From: Brevundimonas fontaquae
GTDB taxonomy: Bacteria > Pseudomonadota > Alphaproteobacteria > Caulobacterales > Caulobacteraceae
Direction: 5' to 3'
Length of the DNA stretch: 64,000 bases
Assembly (NCBI RefSeq): GCF_017086445.1
Contig: NZ_CP070968.1
Span: forward strand, 558,001-622,000
Shown: one piece after another, positions 1 through 8,792 of the stretch
How the letters are laid out: every line of letters begins with the position of its first letter
How positions within the stretch are numbered: the first letter of the stretch is position 1
Translations under genes and position numbers: made by a program
Notes under the pieces: model-generated
Seen by the model: only the letters and a program-made list of their open reading frames with translations
What the model was told of the DNA's origin: nothing
Databases searched by the model: none

Positions 1-1
1 G

Positions 2-583
2 GCGGAAGGCAGCGACGAATATTACGGCATGGGCCTGAAGATCGACGAAATCTGGGGTGTGCCCGTCGTTCATCACGGCGGAACCCAGTACGGATATCGG
101 GCGGACATGATCTGGCTGCCGGACCAGAACGTGGGCGCGGTCATCTTGATCAATTCCGATTCAGGGGCGGCGTTGCGGGCGGTGTTCCGTCGTCGCCTTC
201 TGGAGGTGCTTTTCGACGGCGAACCGCGCGCCGCGGCGGACCTTGAAAACTATGCGCGCAGGTTTAAGGCCAGTCTGGGTGAAGGGCGTCGGTCGATGAC
301 AGCACCTGCCGATTCCCAGGCTGCGTCACGACTGGCCGATCGCTATGTCAGCAAGGATTTGGGGCCGCTCACTGTCCATCGGCAAGACGCGTCGACTGTG
401 TTTGACTTCGGTGGTTGGCGCAGCGAGATGGCCAGCCAAACCGACGACGATGGTGCGACCTCGTTCGTGTCGATCACGCCCGGCGCGGACGGCTATGTCT
501 TCGAAGAACGCGCCGGCACCAACGGTCGACAACTCGTCACGCGGGAGGGATCGTTCGCCTATGTCTTCGACGAGGTGAAATGA
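2..583 (+). CDS. Serine hydrolase (class C beta-lactamase-like), C-terminal part
   Basis: The reading frame is open from the left edge, so the gene starts outside the window and only about 193 C-terminal residues are seen. The visible part has the late beta-lactamase/penicillin-binding-like elements: a GMGLK strand, then VVHHGGTQYGYRADMIWLPD, which corresponds to the HxG box (here HHGG) and the following strand of class C-type serine hydrolases. The SxxK nucleophile lies upstream and cannot be checked. After the fold there is a tail of about 100 residues like the lipocalin-like C-terminal domain often fused to these enzymes. Substrate is unknown; peptidase or esterase activity is as likely as beta-lactam hydrolysis. 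It converges on the next gene with no gap. Confidence 0.7.
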   Translation, partial: AEGSDEYYGMGLKIDEIWGVPVVHHGGTQYGYRADMIWLPDQNVGAVILINSDSGAALRAVFRRRLLEVLFDGEPRAAADLENYARRFKASLGEGRRSMTAPADSQAASRLADRYVSKDLGPLTVHRQDASTVFDFGGWRSEMASQTDDDGATSFVSITPGADGYVFEERAGTNGRQLVTREGSFAYVFDEVK

Positions 584-919
584 TCACTCCACCACCTGAA
601 ACCGGCGGCCGTCGAAGACCCGCAGCACCTGGGCCAGGTCGCGGCCGCGTTTCAGGATCTGGCCGCCTTCGCCGATGACGGCCCACTGGCCCTGGCGGGT
701 CTGGAGGGCGGGGCGCTTTTCGATGCGGTAGAGCGGGGCGTCGCCGCTGCGGCGAAAGACGGCGAATTCGGCGAAGTCCTTGTGCCCGACCATGGCGTAG
801 TCGCGCCATTCGCCCTGCGCGACCATGCGGCCATAGATCCTGAGGATAGGATCCAGTTCGCGGCGGTCGAAGAAGACGGGGCCGGGCGCTGGCGTCGTGT
901 CGTGAGGGTTCAGGCTCAT
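584..919 (-). CDS. DUF2794 family protein
   Basis: A 111-residue soluble protein with no signal peptide or membrane segment. It has the DUF2794 pattern: FFDRRELDPILRIYGRMVAQGEWRDYA near residues 16-42, then a hydrophobic middle (FAEFAVFRRSGDAPLYRIEKRP) and a C-terminal part describing two short strands. The family is almost confined to Alphaproteobacteria and its function is unknown. Its length is normal for the family. The stop codon directly abuts the stop of the convergent serine hydrolase, so the two genes are packed without a terminator between them. The family call comes from recalled sequence pattern, not from a search. Confidence 0.75.
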   Translation of the reverse strand: MSLNPHDTTPAPGPVFFDRRELDPILRIYGRMVAQGEWRDYAMVGHKDFAEFAVFRRSGDAPLYRIEKRPALQTRQGQWAVIGEGGQILKRGRDLAQVLRVFDGRRFQVVE

Positions 920-1241
920 ACGTCCAACTTAGGCCGCTGGCGGCCCGACGCCAGAGGCGGCCAGGAAATCGACGCAGACACGAAATGGCCCCGTTTCGGT
1001 CCTTCGCCCGCCCGTATGCGCAACGAAATATCGATCATCGGCTCGTCGGAGTTCGGAAGCGTCCCGGATCCTGAACAGCCCCCCCCAGCCCCCCTGGATG
1101 TTTCCAGTTTACGGGCTCCGGCGGCCGATGCTTCCTCCAAGCGAGCGCCCGCCCTGCCTTTCCCCTCCCCCTCCCTGGCAAGGCGGGCGTTTCGCTGTCT
1201 GGAGCTTGCCAGACAGCGCCCCGTCGGCGTCTGACCCCGCC
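920..1241. other. Non-coding stretch with two hairpins
   Basis: No convincing gene is seen here. The half next to the DegP-like gene holds two strong inverted repeats. One has a perfect 10-bp stem (1193-1202 with 1209-1218, 6-nt loop). The other has a 13-bp stem with one mismatch (about 1146-1158 with 1177-1189). Both lie just after the stop of the minus-strand protease gene and probably end its transcript. The half next to 919 is the promoter region of the DUF2794 gene. Confidence 0.6.
1146..1218 (-). terminator. Tandem hairpins after the DegP-like gene
   Basis: Read on the minus strand, a perfect 10-bp stem with a 6-nt loop (1218-1193) is followed by a longer stem of 13 bp with one mismatch (1189-1146). 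They start 24 nt after the protease stop codon. There is no long U-tract, so this may be a weak intrinsic terminator or a 3'-end stabilising structure. Confidence 0.45.
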
Positions 1242-2579
1242 TTAGAGCGACAGGGTCAGGTTCAGGGCCTCTCCATTTCTGAGCACGGTCGCCTCGACCG
1301 ATCCCGACGCTCCCTGTAGCGCGATCGCGGCCGCGCGAGAGTCGGCGACGGGCGCGCCGGCGATGGCGGTGATCACATCGCCGGCCGTCAGCTCGGCCCG
1401 GGCGGCGGGCGAGCCGGCCGAGACGGCCGTGACCTGGGCACCGCCGTCCTGGTCTCGCAGCGTCGCCCCATAGGCCAGCACCGACTGGGCCCCGACGATC
1501 ACGGGCTGATCAGCGGGCGTCTCGACCGCCAGCGACGTGGTCGCCTCGCGCCCGCCGCGCAGATAGGAGACGCTGAGGTCCGAGCCCGGCGCGGCGATGC
1601 CGATGGTGGCGTTGACCGAGCCGGCGTTGGCGACTGGGCGGCCCTGGATCCGGGTGATGACGTCATTGTGGCGCAGGCCCGCGCGTTCGGCCGGCGATCC
1701 CGGCGCGACATCGGCGACAACGGCCCCACGCACGATGCCCAGATGAAGGTCGCGCGCGCGTTCGGCGTTCAGCGAGCCGAAGATGGCCCCGGTCGCGCCG
1801 CGCTTGACCTCGCCGTTCTTCTTCAACTGGTCGGCGACGTAGAGCATGATCCGCGTCGGCACGGCGAAGGCGATACCGTCATTGCCCCCGCCCAGACCGC
1901 CCGACAGGATCGAGGTGTTGATGCCGATCAGCCGGCCCCGGCTGTCCAGCAGCGGCCCGCCGGAGTTGCCCGAGTTCACGGCCGCGTCGGTCTGGATATA
2001 GTCCTCGACCGCATCGCCTAGCCCTGAGCGGTTCAGGCCCGAGATGACGCCCATGGTCAGGGTCTGGTCCAGGCCCAGCGGATAGCCGACCGCGAAGGCC
2101 AGATCGCCGGTGCGCAGGGTGTCGGAATCCACCGTCTGGACCTGTTTGAGGTTCAGCGGCCGACCGTCGGGCGTGATGCGAAGCACGGCGATGTCGGTCG
2201 CTTTGTCCGCCCCCACGAGCACGGCGTCGAACAGGCGACCGTCCGTCAGATCGACGGTGAACTTCCGCCCGCCCTCGACGACGTGATTGTTGGTGATCAC
2301 CAGCCCCTCGGCCGCATCGACTATGACGCCGGAGCCGGAGGCGTAGGGTTTGGGATCGGCCGCGTTCGAACTGGGACCGCGCGACTGGCCCAGGGTCGTG
2401 ACCTGAACCACCGCCGGAAGCGAGCCCTCGAGCCCCGACGAGAAGCTGAAGACCCCGCGCCGGGCGTCATAGGGCAGGCCTGCCGCGCCCGACTGCGCCA
2501 GCACCGGCGTCGCTGAGGCCAGCAGGGCCAGGGCGACGGCCATGGAGGAGGCGGGCGAAAGGCGGATCGGCATGGGCAT
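1242..2579 (-). CDS. DegP/HtrA-like S1C serine protease with two PDZ domains
   Basis: A 445-residue periplasmic protease of the trypsin-like S1C family, which degrades or refolds damaged envelope proteins. Residues 1-29 form a signal peptide ending ATPVLAQ. The catalytic triad is readable: His99 in VITNNHVVEGG, Asp129 in KATDIAVLRI and Ser206 in NSGNSGGPLL. Two C-terminal PDZ-like repeats follow (about 255-345 and 365-445), each with a GSPAERAGL- or GSPAARAEL-type carboxylate-binding segment. The order and length match DegP/DegQ-type proteins. The segment before the protease domain is short, so it could equally be a DegS/DegQ-like paralogue. It is a single gene, with hairpins downstream at 1146-1218. 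Confidence 0.9.
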   Translation of the reverse strand: MPMPIRLSPASSMAVALALLASATPVLAQSGAAGLPYDARRGVFSFSSGLEGSLPAVVQVTTLGQSRGPSSNAADPKPYASGSGVIVDAAEGLVITNNHVVEGGRKFTVDLTDGRLFDAVLVGADKATDIAVLRITPDGRPLNLKQVQTVDSDTLRTGDLAFAVGYPLGLDQTLTMGVISGLNRSGLGDAVEDYIQTDAAVNSGNSGGPLLDSRGRLIGINTSILSGGLGGGNDGIAFAVPTRIMLYVADQLKKNGEVKRGATGAIFGSLNAERARDLHLGIVRGAVVADVAPGSPAERAGLRHNDVITRIQGRPVANAGSVNATIGIAAPGSDLSVSYLRGGREATTSLAVETPADQPVIVGAQSVLAYGATLRDQDGGAQVTAVSAGSPAARAELTAGDVITAIAGAPVADSRAAAIALQGASGSVEATVLRNGEALNLTLSL

Positions 2580-2746
2580 TTCCTTGATCGAGCGCCGACC
2601 CTAGACCGAGTTTTCGTTTCTGACGATGGGTCTGAAGCGGGCAGGTGGCGTGTCGGTCACGTCCAATGATCAGATCGCGGTTGGGGGTTGCGTCCGGAGC
2701 AGTACGGCGAGACCATAGGCCCGACGAAGCAGGGAAGGCCGCCGCC

Positions 2747-3046
2747 ATGAGCCAGACGACGATCGACCGCCGCCGGTCGGGTTCGACCCCGTTCGACCGC
2801 CTGTTCCGCGACCACCCGCGCGAGGTCGACGAGACCTATCTGCAGCATATGGCCGCCTCGGCGGGTTTCGGCTTCAAGCTGCTGGGCCTGGCGGGCGCCG
2901 CCTTCGCCCACGCGATCGTGCCGGGCGTGCACAAGATCACCGTCTCGACCGCGATCCGCAGCATGGCCAAGGACATGGGCGGTCGGGCCGAGGAGGCGCG
3001 CGAGACCCGGATGCGCGACGCCGGCGTCTGGGACGTGGGCCTCTAG
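2747..3046 (+). CDS. DUF6356 family small protein
   Basis: A 99-residue protein. The start at 2747 is chosen because the sequence from MSQTTIDRRR matches the family and the upstream part of the frame overlaps the promoter region. The conserved pattern is FDRLFRDHPREVDETYLQHM, followed by one hydrophobic stretch (FKLLGLAGAAFAHAIVPGV), which could be a single membrane segment or an amphipathic helix. The C-terminus is charged. The function of the family is unknown. It lies 80 bp upstream of rlmN on the same strand and may share its transcript. Confidence 0.65.
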   Translation: MSQTTIDRRRSGSTPFDRLFRDHPREVDETYLQHMAASAGFGFKLLGLAGAAFAHAIVPGVHKITVSTAIRSMAKDMGGRAEEARETRMRDAGVWDVGL

Positions 3047-3126
3047 GCGGTCGAATCCGCCCCGGCCATGCAATCGCCGGGATCCGTGCTATATAGGCCG
3101 GCTCAACCTCACGCAGGATCGCCGCC

Positions 3127-4287
3127 TTGAGCATCACGCTCGATCTTTCGCGCGTCTCTAACGCGCCCGCCGTCAAAGCTCCCGTCAACCTCAGCGGTCT
3201 GACGCGCGCCGGCCTGCGCCAGGCCCTGATCGACGCGAACGTCTGTCCGCCCGAAAAGGCCAAGATGCGCGCCAGCCAGGTGTGGAGCTGGATCCACCAC
3301 TATGGCGTGACCGAGTTCTCGGCCATGAGCAATGTTGCCAAGGATATGCAGGCCAAGCTGGCCGAGCATTTCACCCTGGCCCGTCCCGAGGTTGTCGAAC
3401 GCCAGGTGTCCAAGGATGGCACGCGCAAATGGCTGATCCGCACCGCGCCGGGCATCGAGATCGAGACCGTCTATATTCCCGACGTGGGCCGGGCCGGCGC
3501 CCTGTGCGTGTCCAGCCAGGTCGGCTGCACCCTGAACTGCACCTTCTGCCACACCGGCACGCAGAAGCTGGTGCGCAACCTGACCGCCGCCGAGATCGTG
3601 GCCCAGGTCCAGGTCGCGCGCGACGACCTTGAGGAATGGCCGTCGCCCAAGGAAGACCGGCGCCTATCCAACATCGTCTTCATGGGCATGGGCGAGCCGC
3701 TCTACAATCTGGACCACGTCGCCGACGCCATCGACATCATCTCGGACAATGAGGGCATCGCCCTGTCGCGCCGTCGGATCACGGTCTCGACCTCGGGGGT
3801 AGTGCCGCAGCTTCAGGCCTTGGGCGACCGGACGGTGGCCATGCTGGCCATCAGCCTGCACGCCACCAACGATGCGCTTCGCGACGTGCTGGTGCCGCTG
3901 AACAAGAAGTACCCGCTGGACCAGCTGATGGCGGCGATCCGGGCCTATCCAGGCCTGTCGAACGCGCGGCGGGTGACGTTCGAATACGTCATGCTGAAGG
4001 GCGTCAACGACAGCCCCGAAGAGGCGCGCGCCCTGCTGAAGCTGATCGAGGGCATTCCGGCCAAGATCAATCTGATCCCGTTCAACCCCTGGCCCGGCGT
4101 CGAATACGAATGCTCGGACTGGAAGACGATCGAGCGCTTCGCCGCCATCTTGAACAAGGCCGGATACGCGTCGCCCATCCGCACCCCCCGCGGCCGCGAC
4201 ATCCTGGCCGCCTGCGGTCAGCTGAAGTCCGAAAGTGAAAAGGTCAGAGCCTCGGCGCTCCGGAAGGCGGAGCAGGCGGCGGCCTGA
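3127..4287 (+). CDS. rlmN: Dual-specificity RNA methyltransferase RlmN
   Basis: A radical-SAM enzyme that methylates C2 of A2503 in 23S rRNA, and A37 in some tRNAs. At 386 residues it has the usual family length. The 4Fe-4S-binding CxxxCxxC is CTLNCTFC (Cys134, Cys138, Cys141), followed by the conserved [15 protein letters not shown] (SAM binding) and RRITVSTSG are also present. Cys363 in ILAACGQL is the conserved methyl-carrying cysteine near the C-terminus. The start is TTG at 3127, 18 nt after the sequence taggccggctc; no better ATG is available without losing conserved residues. The gene is followed by a pair of hairpins and the DUF350 gene. Confidence 0.97.
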   Translation: MSITLDLSRVSNAPAVKAPVNLSGLTRAGLRQALIDANVCPPEKAKMRASQVWSWIHHYGVTEFSAMSNVAKDMQAKLAEHFTLARPEVVERQVSKDGTRKWLIRTAPGIEIETVYIPDVGRAGALCVSSQVGCTLNCTFCHTGTQKLVRNLTAAEIVAQVQVARDDLEEWPSPKEDRRLSNIVFMGMGEPLYNLDHVADAIDIISDNEGIALSRRRITVSTSGVVPQLQALGDRTVAMLAISLHATNDALRDVLVPLNKKYPLDQLMAAIRAYPGLSNARRVTFEYVMLKGVNDSPEEARALLKLIEGIPAKINLIPFNPWPGVEYECSDWKTIERFAAILNKAGYASPIRTPRGRDILAACGQLKSESEKVRASALRKAEQAAA

Positions 4288-4292
4288 TCCTC

Positions 4293-4351
4293 GTGTCCTC
4301 TCTTGATGAGAGGACACAACCTTCGGACACATAATGTCACGCAGTGTGTCC
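4293..4351 (+). promoter_or_regulatory. Two hairpins with interchangeable arms between rlmN and DUF350
   Basis: The first hairpin has a perfect 10-bp stem (4293-4302 with 4308-4317). The second has a 7-bp stem (4325-4331 with 4345-4351). Both are built from GTGTCC/GGACAC arms, so arm 1 could also pair with arm 3 and arm 2 with arm 4. Neither is followed by a U-tract. This might control read-through into the DUF350 gene, or simply be a 3'-end structure. Confidence 0.4.
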
Positions 4352-4398
4352 CCGGCGCGCTTGCGGATTGGGGCGACAATCGGGCAAGGCGTCTGGGC

Positions 4399-4839
4399 AT
4401 GGACCCCTCCTTGTCGAATGTCCTTTCCAGCGCCGAGGTGCAGGCTTTCGCCTCGGGCTTCCCGGTCATGGTGATGCACCTGATCGTGACCCTGCTGCTG
4501 CTCGTGGCGGGGGCGACGGTCTATGCCCTGCTGACGCCATGGAAGGAGGTCGCCCTGATCCGTCAGGGCAATGTCGCCGCCGCCATCGCCTTCGCCGGCA
4601 TTCTGGTGGGGTTGGCGGTGCCGCTGGCGGTATCGCTGTCGGTGTCGACCTCGGTGCGCGACATCGCCATCTGGGGCGTGGCGACCGTGGTGCTGCAGCT
4701 TCTGGCCTTCCGGGTCGTGGACCTGTTGCTGACGGGCCTGCCTGAACGCATACGCCACGGCGAGATCTCGGCGGCGGTGGTGCTGCTGGGCGCCAAGCTG
4801 GCGACGGCCGTCATCCTGTCCGCCGCGCTCACCGGCTGA
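4399..4839 (+). CDS. DUF350 membrane protein
   Basis: An inner-membrane protein of 146 residues from the ATG at 4399; the longer upstream frame runs through the hairpins and is not protein-like. It has four clear hydrophobic segments: VMHLIVTLLLLVAGATVYALL, AAIAFAGILVGLAVPLAVSL, DIAIWGVATVVLQLLAFRVV and AVVLLGAKLATAVILSAAL. Between segments are TPWKEVALIRQGNVAAAIAFAG and GLPERIRHGEISAA, which fit the two-repeat DUF350 (UPF0719-like) pattern. Function is not established. It lies 13 bp upstream of the next gene, probably in one operon. Confidence 0.85.
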   Translation: MDPSLSNVLSSAEVQAFASGFPVMVMHLIVTLLLLVAGATVYALLTPWKEVALIRQGNVAAAIAFAGILVGLAVPLAVSLSVSTSVRDIAIWGVATVVLQLLAFRVVDLLLTGLPERIRHGEISAAVVLLGAKLATAVILSAALTG

Positions 4840-4851
4840 TCGGCCGGGGCG

Positions 4852-5685
4852 ATGCAGTTTCCCCGCCTGCCGGACTGGGCCATCTATGGAGCGGTGGCGG
4901 CCGTGTTTCTGGCGGTGTCCCTGGGGCGGCGCGAGAACGCCGATGCGCCGCCGGTCGAGGAGGCCGACGCCGATGTAGCTGAGGGCGCGCTGTTAGGCCC
5001 CATCACCCCCTTTGACGCCGCCGTCACGGTCGATGCGGGCGAAGCGCCGTTCAAGCCGTCGTCGGGCACGGCCTTCTCCATCGCAGGACGGGGGCGCTGG
5101 GTGACGGCGCGCCATGTCGTCGAGGGGTGCCGCAAGCCGGCGCTGGTGGTCGGCGAGGGGCGGGCGGTCGCGGCCGACGTCCGTCTGGCGCCGCGCGCCG
5201 ACGTCGCCTTGCTGATCACCGACGGCGGGCCGGCGGCCTTGCCGGTCGCGGTCGGGGCGCCGCTGCGCAAGGGGCAGCGCGCCTTCCATCCGGGCTTTCC
5301 TCAGGGGCGTCCCGGCGAGGTGACGTCTCGCCTGCTGGGGCGCGAGACCTTGAAGGTCTTCGGGCGCGGCGCGCGCGACGAGCCGGTGCTGTCCTGGGCC
5401 GAGGTCGGGCGCACCAACGGGCTTGAGGGCACATTGTCGGGCCTGTCGGGCGCGCCGGCGCTGGATGCGCAGGGCCGCGTCGTGGGCGTCACCATCGCCG
5501 AGGCGCCGAGGCGGGGCCGGATCTATACGACGGCGCCCGAGACGTTCGGTCCGGCGATCCGCGGCGAACAGACGCCGGCCGACGACGCGCGCGGCCAGGC
5601 CATCACGACCGAGGATTACGGCCAGGTGTCCAACCGGCTGAGGCGCGATCTGCGCGTGGCGCAGGTGGTGTGCCTGTCGGTCTAG
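4852..5685 (+). CDS. Membrane-anchored S1-family serine protease
   Basis: A 277-residue protein with an N-terminal membrane anchor (AIYGAVAAVFLAVSL, residues 10-24) and a small trypsin-like domain. The likely triad is His88 in WVTARHVVEGC, Asp117 in PRADVALL and Ser199 in LSGLSGAPALD, where GLSGAP replaces the more common GNSGGP. The disulfide-like Cys93 follows the His motif. There is no PDZ domain, so this is a simple periplasmic protease rather than a DegP type. It follows the DUF350 gene closely and is probably co-transcribed. Substrate is unknown. Confidence 0.8.
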   Translation: MQFPRLPDWAIYGAVAAVFLAVSLGRRENADAPPVEEADADVAEGALLGPITPFDAAVTVDAGEAPFKPSSGTAFSIAGRGRWVTARHVVEGCRKPALVVGEGRAVAADVRLAPRADVALLITDGGPAALPVAVGAPLRKGQRAFHPGFPQGRPGEVTSRLLGRETLKVFGRGARDEPVLSWAEVGRTNGLEGTLSGLSGAPALDAQGRVVGVTIAEAPRRGRIYTTAPETFGPAIRGEQTPADDARGQAITTEDYGQVSNRLRRDLRVAQVVCLSV

Positions 5686-5697
5686 CCGAAAAGGAGT

Positions 5698-5729
5698 GAC
5701 GGCCCGCCGCGCAGAGGCGACGGGCCGTC
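5698..5729. terminator. Terminator hairpin between convergent genes
   Basis: A perfect 9-bp GC-rich stem (5698-5706 with 5721-5729) with a 14-nt loop sits between the convergent S1 protease and M16 peptidase genes. The minus-strand exit has a short T-run, so it can serve both directions. Confidence 0.6.
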
Positions 5730-5741
5730 CAGCTTTCAGTT

Positions 5742-8618
5742 CTACTTTAGCGAACCGCTGTTGAGGTTCAGGGCGCCGGCCTCGATGACTTCGAGGTTGG
5801 GGTGTTTGGCGCGCAGATCGTCCAGGAATTTGGAGCCGTCGCCGACGATGACCAGGCTGGCGCGGTTGACCGGCAGGTGTTCGGCGAAGGCGGCCTCGAC
5901 CTGTTCCGGCGTGACGGCGCGGACCCGGCCGGCGTAGTCGGCGAGGTCGCTCATCGGCAGATCATAGAGCGCCAGGTTGGCGACGAGGGCGCCCAGGCCG
6001 TCCACCGTCTCCAGCGAGCGGCCGAAGCCGCCGATCAGGGTGGCGCGGCGCGGGGCCAGATCGGCCTGGGTCGGAGTCTCGGTTCCCAGCTTGGCGATCT
6101 CGGCCAGGATCAGATCGGCGACCTCGTCGGCGGTCTCGTTCTTGGTCTGGGTCGAGGCGGTGAACAGGCCCGCATCCGCCCGCGCGCCCAGCGACGACGA
6201 GGCGCCGTACGACAGACCGCGCTTGATGCGGATTTCCTGGTTCAGGCGCGACGAGAAGCCGCCGCCCAGCAGGGTGTTGCCGACCGTCAGCGGGAAGAAG
6301 TCCGCATCGGTGCGCGACACGCCGCGAACGGCGGCGACGACCGCGGCCTGACCGGCGCCGGGCTGGTTCACCACGACGATGCGCGGAGCCAGGGGCTGAC
6401 CGGCCGGGTTGGTCGCAGCGGCCGGGGCCGCGCCGGCCGGGCGCCAGTCGCCGAACGCCTGTTGCGCCAGGGCGCGGGCGGCGGCCGGCGTAATGTCGCC
6501 CGAGAAGACCAACGTCGCGTCCGACGGCCGGTAGCGGGCGGCGTGGAATGCGGCGACGTCGGCCGCCGTGATGGCCGGAACCGTCTGCTGGGTGATCGTC
6601 GCGCCGTAGGGGGCGTCGCCGTAGATGACGCGGCCGACCGTCATGCCGGCGATGGACGCCGGCTGGCTGAGGGCGACGCGCAGGCCGTCCAGGGTCTGGG
6701 CCTGCTGACGTTCAAGCTCTTCGCCGGCGAAGGTCGGGTTCTTCACCAGATCCGCCATCAGGGCGACGGTCGCCGGGAAGGCGTTCGACGGCGCGTTGGC
6801 GTAGACGTTCGAGAAATCGACCCCGGCTGATGCGCCCACGCTGGCGCCCAACTGTTCGATCTGGGTAGCGATTTCGGGCGCGGTTTTGGTCTTGGTGCCC
6901 TGGGTCAGAAGGGCGGCGGTCATGGCGGCGACGCCGGCCTTGCCCGTCGGATCATCCGACGAACCGGCGTCGAAGCTGAGGCGGGCCGAGACCAGCGGCA
7001 CGCCGTCGGTCGGGGCGACCAGGACGCGCAGGCCGTTGTCCAAGCGGAAGTCGGCGACGGTCGGCGTCACGGGTGCGACCTCGGCGCCCGGCTGGGGCAG
7101 GGGCTTGCGCTCCGCCTCGGGCAGGAGGACGGCGGGCGGGCCGGCGGGGGCCAGGTCGGCGACCTTCACGGGGGCGTCCACGTTCATCTTCTGGACCGAG
7201 GCGGGGTTCTGATCGTCGGCGGCCAGGAAGGTGATCGTCGACTGGCGCTGCGGCGTCAGATATTTGCGGGCGACGCGCTGAATGTCGGCGACGGTGACGG
7301 CCTGGATCTGGGCGACCTCTTCGTCGGCGGCGGCGGCCGAGCCGGTGTTGATCAGCGAGAAGCCCAGGGCGGTCGCGCGGTCGTCCACCGTCTCGCGGCT
7401 GCGCAGGGCGTCGGCGACCAGTTCGTTCTTGGCTTCGGCCAATTCCTCGGCGGTTACTTTAACGTCGCGCAGCTTGGCGATCTCGTCGTTCAGGGCGGCG
7501 ATGCCTTCGTCGGCCGTATGGCCCTGAGCCATGATGGCCAGGGCGGACAGATTGCCGGCCTGCTGCGAGAAGTCGGGGGTCGAGCCGATCTGGGCCGCGA
7601 TCTGCTTGTCATAGACCAGCGAGCGATACAGGCGGCTGGACTCGCCGGTGGACAGGATGCCGTCCAGAACGGTCAGGGCGGCGCGGTCGGCGTCGGCGTA
7701 TTTCACCGTCGGCCAGGCGACGACGGCGGCCGGCAGCGGTACGTTGGGCGCATAGTAGGTGACGTTGCGCGGACCCGTCGGCTCAGGCTCGACGACATTG
7801 TTGGTCGGGATCGGCGTGGTCGGGTTCTTCAGCGGGCCGAAATACTGATCCACCCAGCGGTCAAGTTGAGCCTGGTCGAAGTTGCCGGCCACGATCAGAT
7901 AGGCCGCGTTGGGGCGATAATAGGTGGCGTGGAAGCGGCGCACGTCCTCCAGCGACGAGGCCTCCAGCTCCTCGATCGAGCCGATGCCCGGACGGCGATA
8001 GGGGCTGTCTTGGTAGATGGTCTCGGGCACGAACAGGCCAAACAGGCGGCCGTAGGGATTTGCCAGGATGCGCTGGCGGTATTCCTCCTTCACCACGTCG
8101 CGCTCGGCGACGAAGGTCGGCTCGTCCACGACCAGCGAACCCATGCGGTCGGCCTCGGCGAACAGCATCCGCTCCAGGTGGTTGGCGGGCACGGTCTCGA
8201 AATAGGCGGTGGTGTCGTCGGCGGTGAAGGCGTTGTTGGAGCCGCCCACGTCCTCGGTCAGCCGGTCGAAGGTTTCGGGCGGCAGATTGGTGGTCGACTT
8301 GAACATCAGGTGTTCGAAGAGGTGGGCGAAGCCCGAACGGCCAGCCGGATCGTCCTTGGAGCCGACCTTGTACCAGACCTGGACCGTGACGTTCGAGGTG
8401 TCGGCGTCACGCGCCGAATAGACTTCCAGCCCGTTCGCCAGGACGCGCTTGGTGAAGCCTAGCGGGGGCACGGTCACGCCCTGCGGCGCCTGCCCCGTCG
8501 ATTGAACGGCGGCTGCGGCGGGCGCGACGCCCTCTGCGAAGGCGGGGGCGGCGAGGCCGAGAAGGAGGGCGGAGGCGGCTGCCCCGACTTTGAGGGTGGC
8601 GATCAGGCGGGATTTCAT
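5742..8618 (-). CDS. M16 (insulinase/pitrilysin-like) zinc peptidase, two-lobed
   Basis: A 958-residue exported peptidase. The ATG at 8618 is preferred because MKSRLIATLKVGAAASALLL... is a clean signal peptide (cleavage after APAFA) and GGAG lies about 10 nt upstream. The N-terminal half has the inverted zinc motif HLFEH (His99, Glu102, His103), with VVKEEYR downstream supplying the distal Glu. The second half, from about residue 545, repeats the fold but lacks HxxEH, as expected for the structural lobe that closes the chamber. It probably degrades peptides in the periplasm. The gene stands alone between a terminator and a hybrid-kinase gene that faces away. Confidence 0.93.
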   Translation of the reverse strand: MKSRLIATLKVGAAASALLLGLAAPAFAEGVAPAAAAVQSTGQAPQGVTVPPLGFTKRVLANGLEVYSARDADTSNVTVQVWYKVGSKDDPAGRSGFAHLFEHLMFKSTTNLPPETFDRLTEDVGGSNNAFTADDTTAYFETVPANHLERMLFAEADRMGSLVVDEPTFVAERDVVKEEYRQRILANPYGRLFGLFVPETIYQDSPYRRPGIGSIEELEASSLEDVRRFHATYYRPNAAYLIVAGNFDQAQLDRWVDQYFGPLKNPTTPIPTNNVVEPEPTGPRNVTYYAPNVPLPAAVVAWPTVKYADADRAALTVLDGILSTGESSRLYRSLVYDKQIAAQIGSTPDFSQQAGNLSALAIMAQGHTADEGIAALNDEIAKLRDVKVTAEELAEAKNELVADALRSRETVDDRATALGFSLINTGSAAAADEEVAQIQAVTVADIQRVARKYLTPQRQSTITFLAADDQNPASVQKMNVDAPVKVADLAPAGPPAVLLPEAERKPLPQPGAEVAPVTPTVADFRLDNGLRVLVAPTDGVPLVSARLSFDAGSSDDPTGKAGVAAMTAALLTQGTKTKTAPEIATQIEQLGASVGASAGVDFSNVYANAPSNAFPATVALMADLVKNPTFAGEELERQQAQTLDGLRVALSQPASIAGMTVGRVIYGDAPYGATITQQTVPAITAADVAAFHAARYRPSDATLVFSGDITPAAARALAQQAFGDWRPAGAAPAAATNPAGQPLAPRIVVVNQPGAGQAAVVAAVRGVSRTDADFFPLTVGNTLLGGGFSSRLNQEIRIKRGLSYGASSSLGARADAGLFTASTQTKNETADEVADLILAEIAKLGTETPTQADLAPRRATLIGGFGRSLETVDGLGALVANLALYDLPMSDLADYAGRVRAVTPEQVEAAFAEHLPVNRASLVIVGDGSKFLDDLRAKHPNLEVIEAGALNLNSGSLK

Positions 8619-8792
8619 GAAGGGCTCCGAAGCCCGGAACGCCGGGCGGCGTGACGTTAACAGCCCTTCGCTGACATGCACCTTACCGAGATGTAATGAA
8701 CCGGATGCGGTGAAGGTCGTTCATGGACAAATCCACGACGGCGACCTAATCGCCGCAAGTCGCAGTCAAGCGACCACCACCGCCGAGGACGC

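Noticed and set aside
37..583. Resistance role for the class C-like hydrolase at the left edge and the one at 47498.
   Set aside because: These folds also cover esterases and peptidases. No beta-lactam regulator or AmpC-specific feature is visible, so a resistance claim is not supported.
5802..6830. Open frames on the plus strand across the M16 peptidase.
   Set aside because: They lie in the antisense frame of a confirmed gene and have repetitive Arg/Gly/Gln composition typical of shadow frames.
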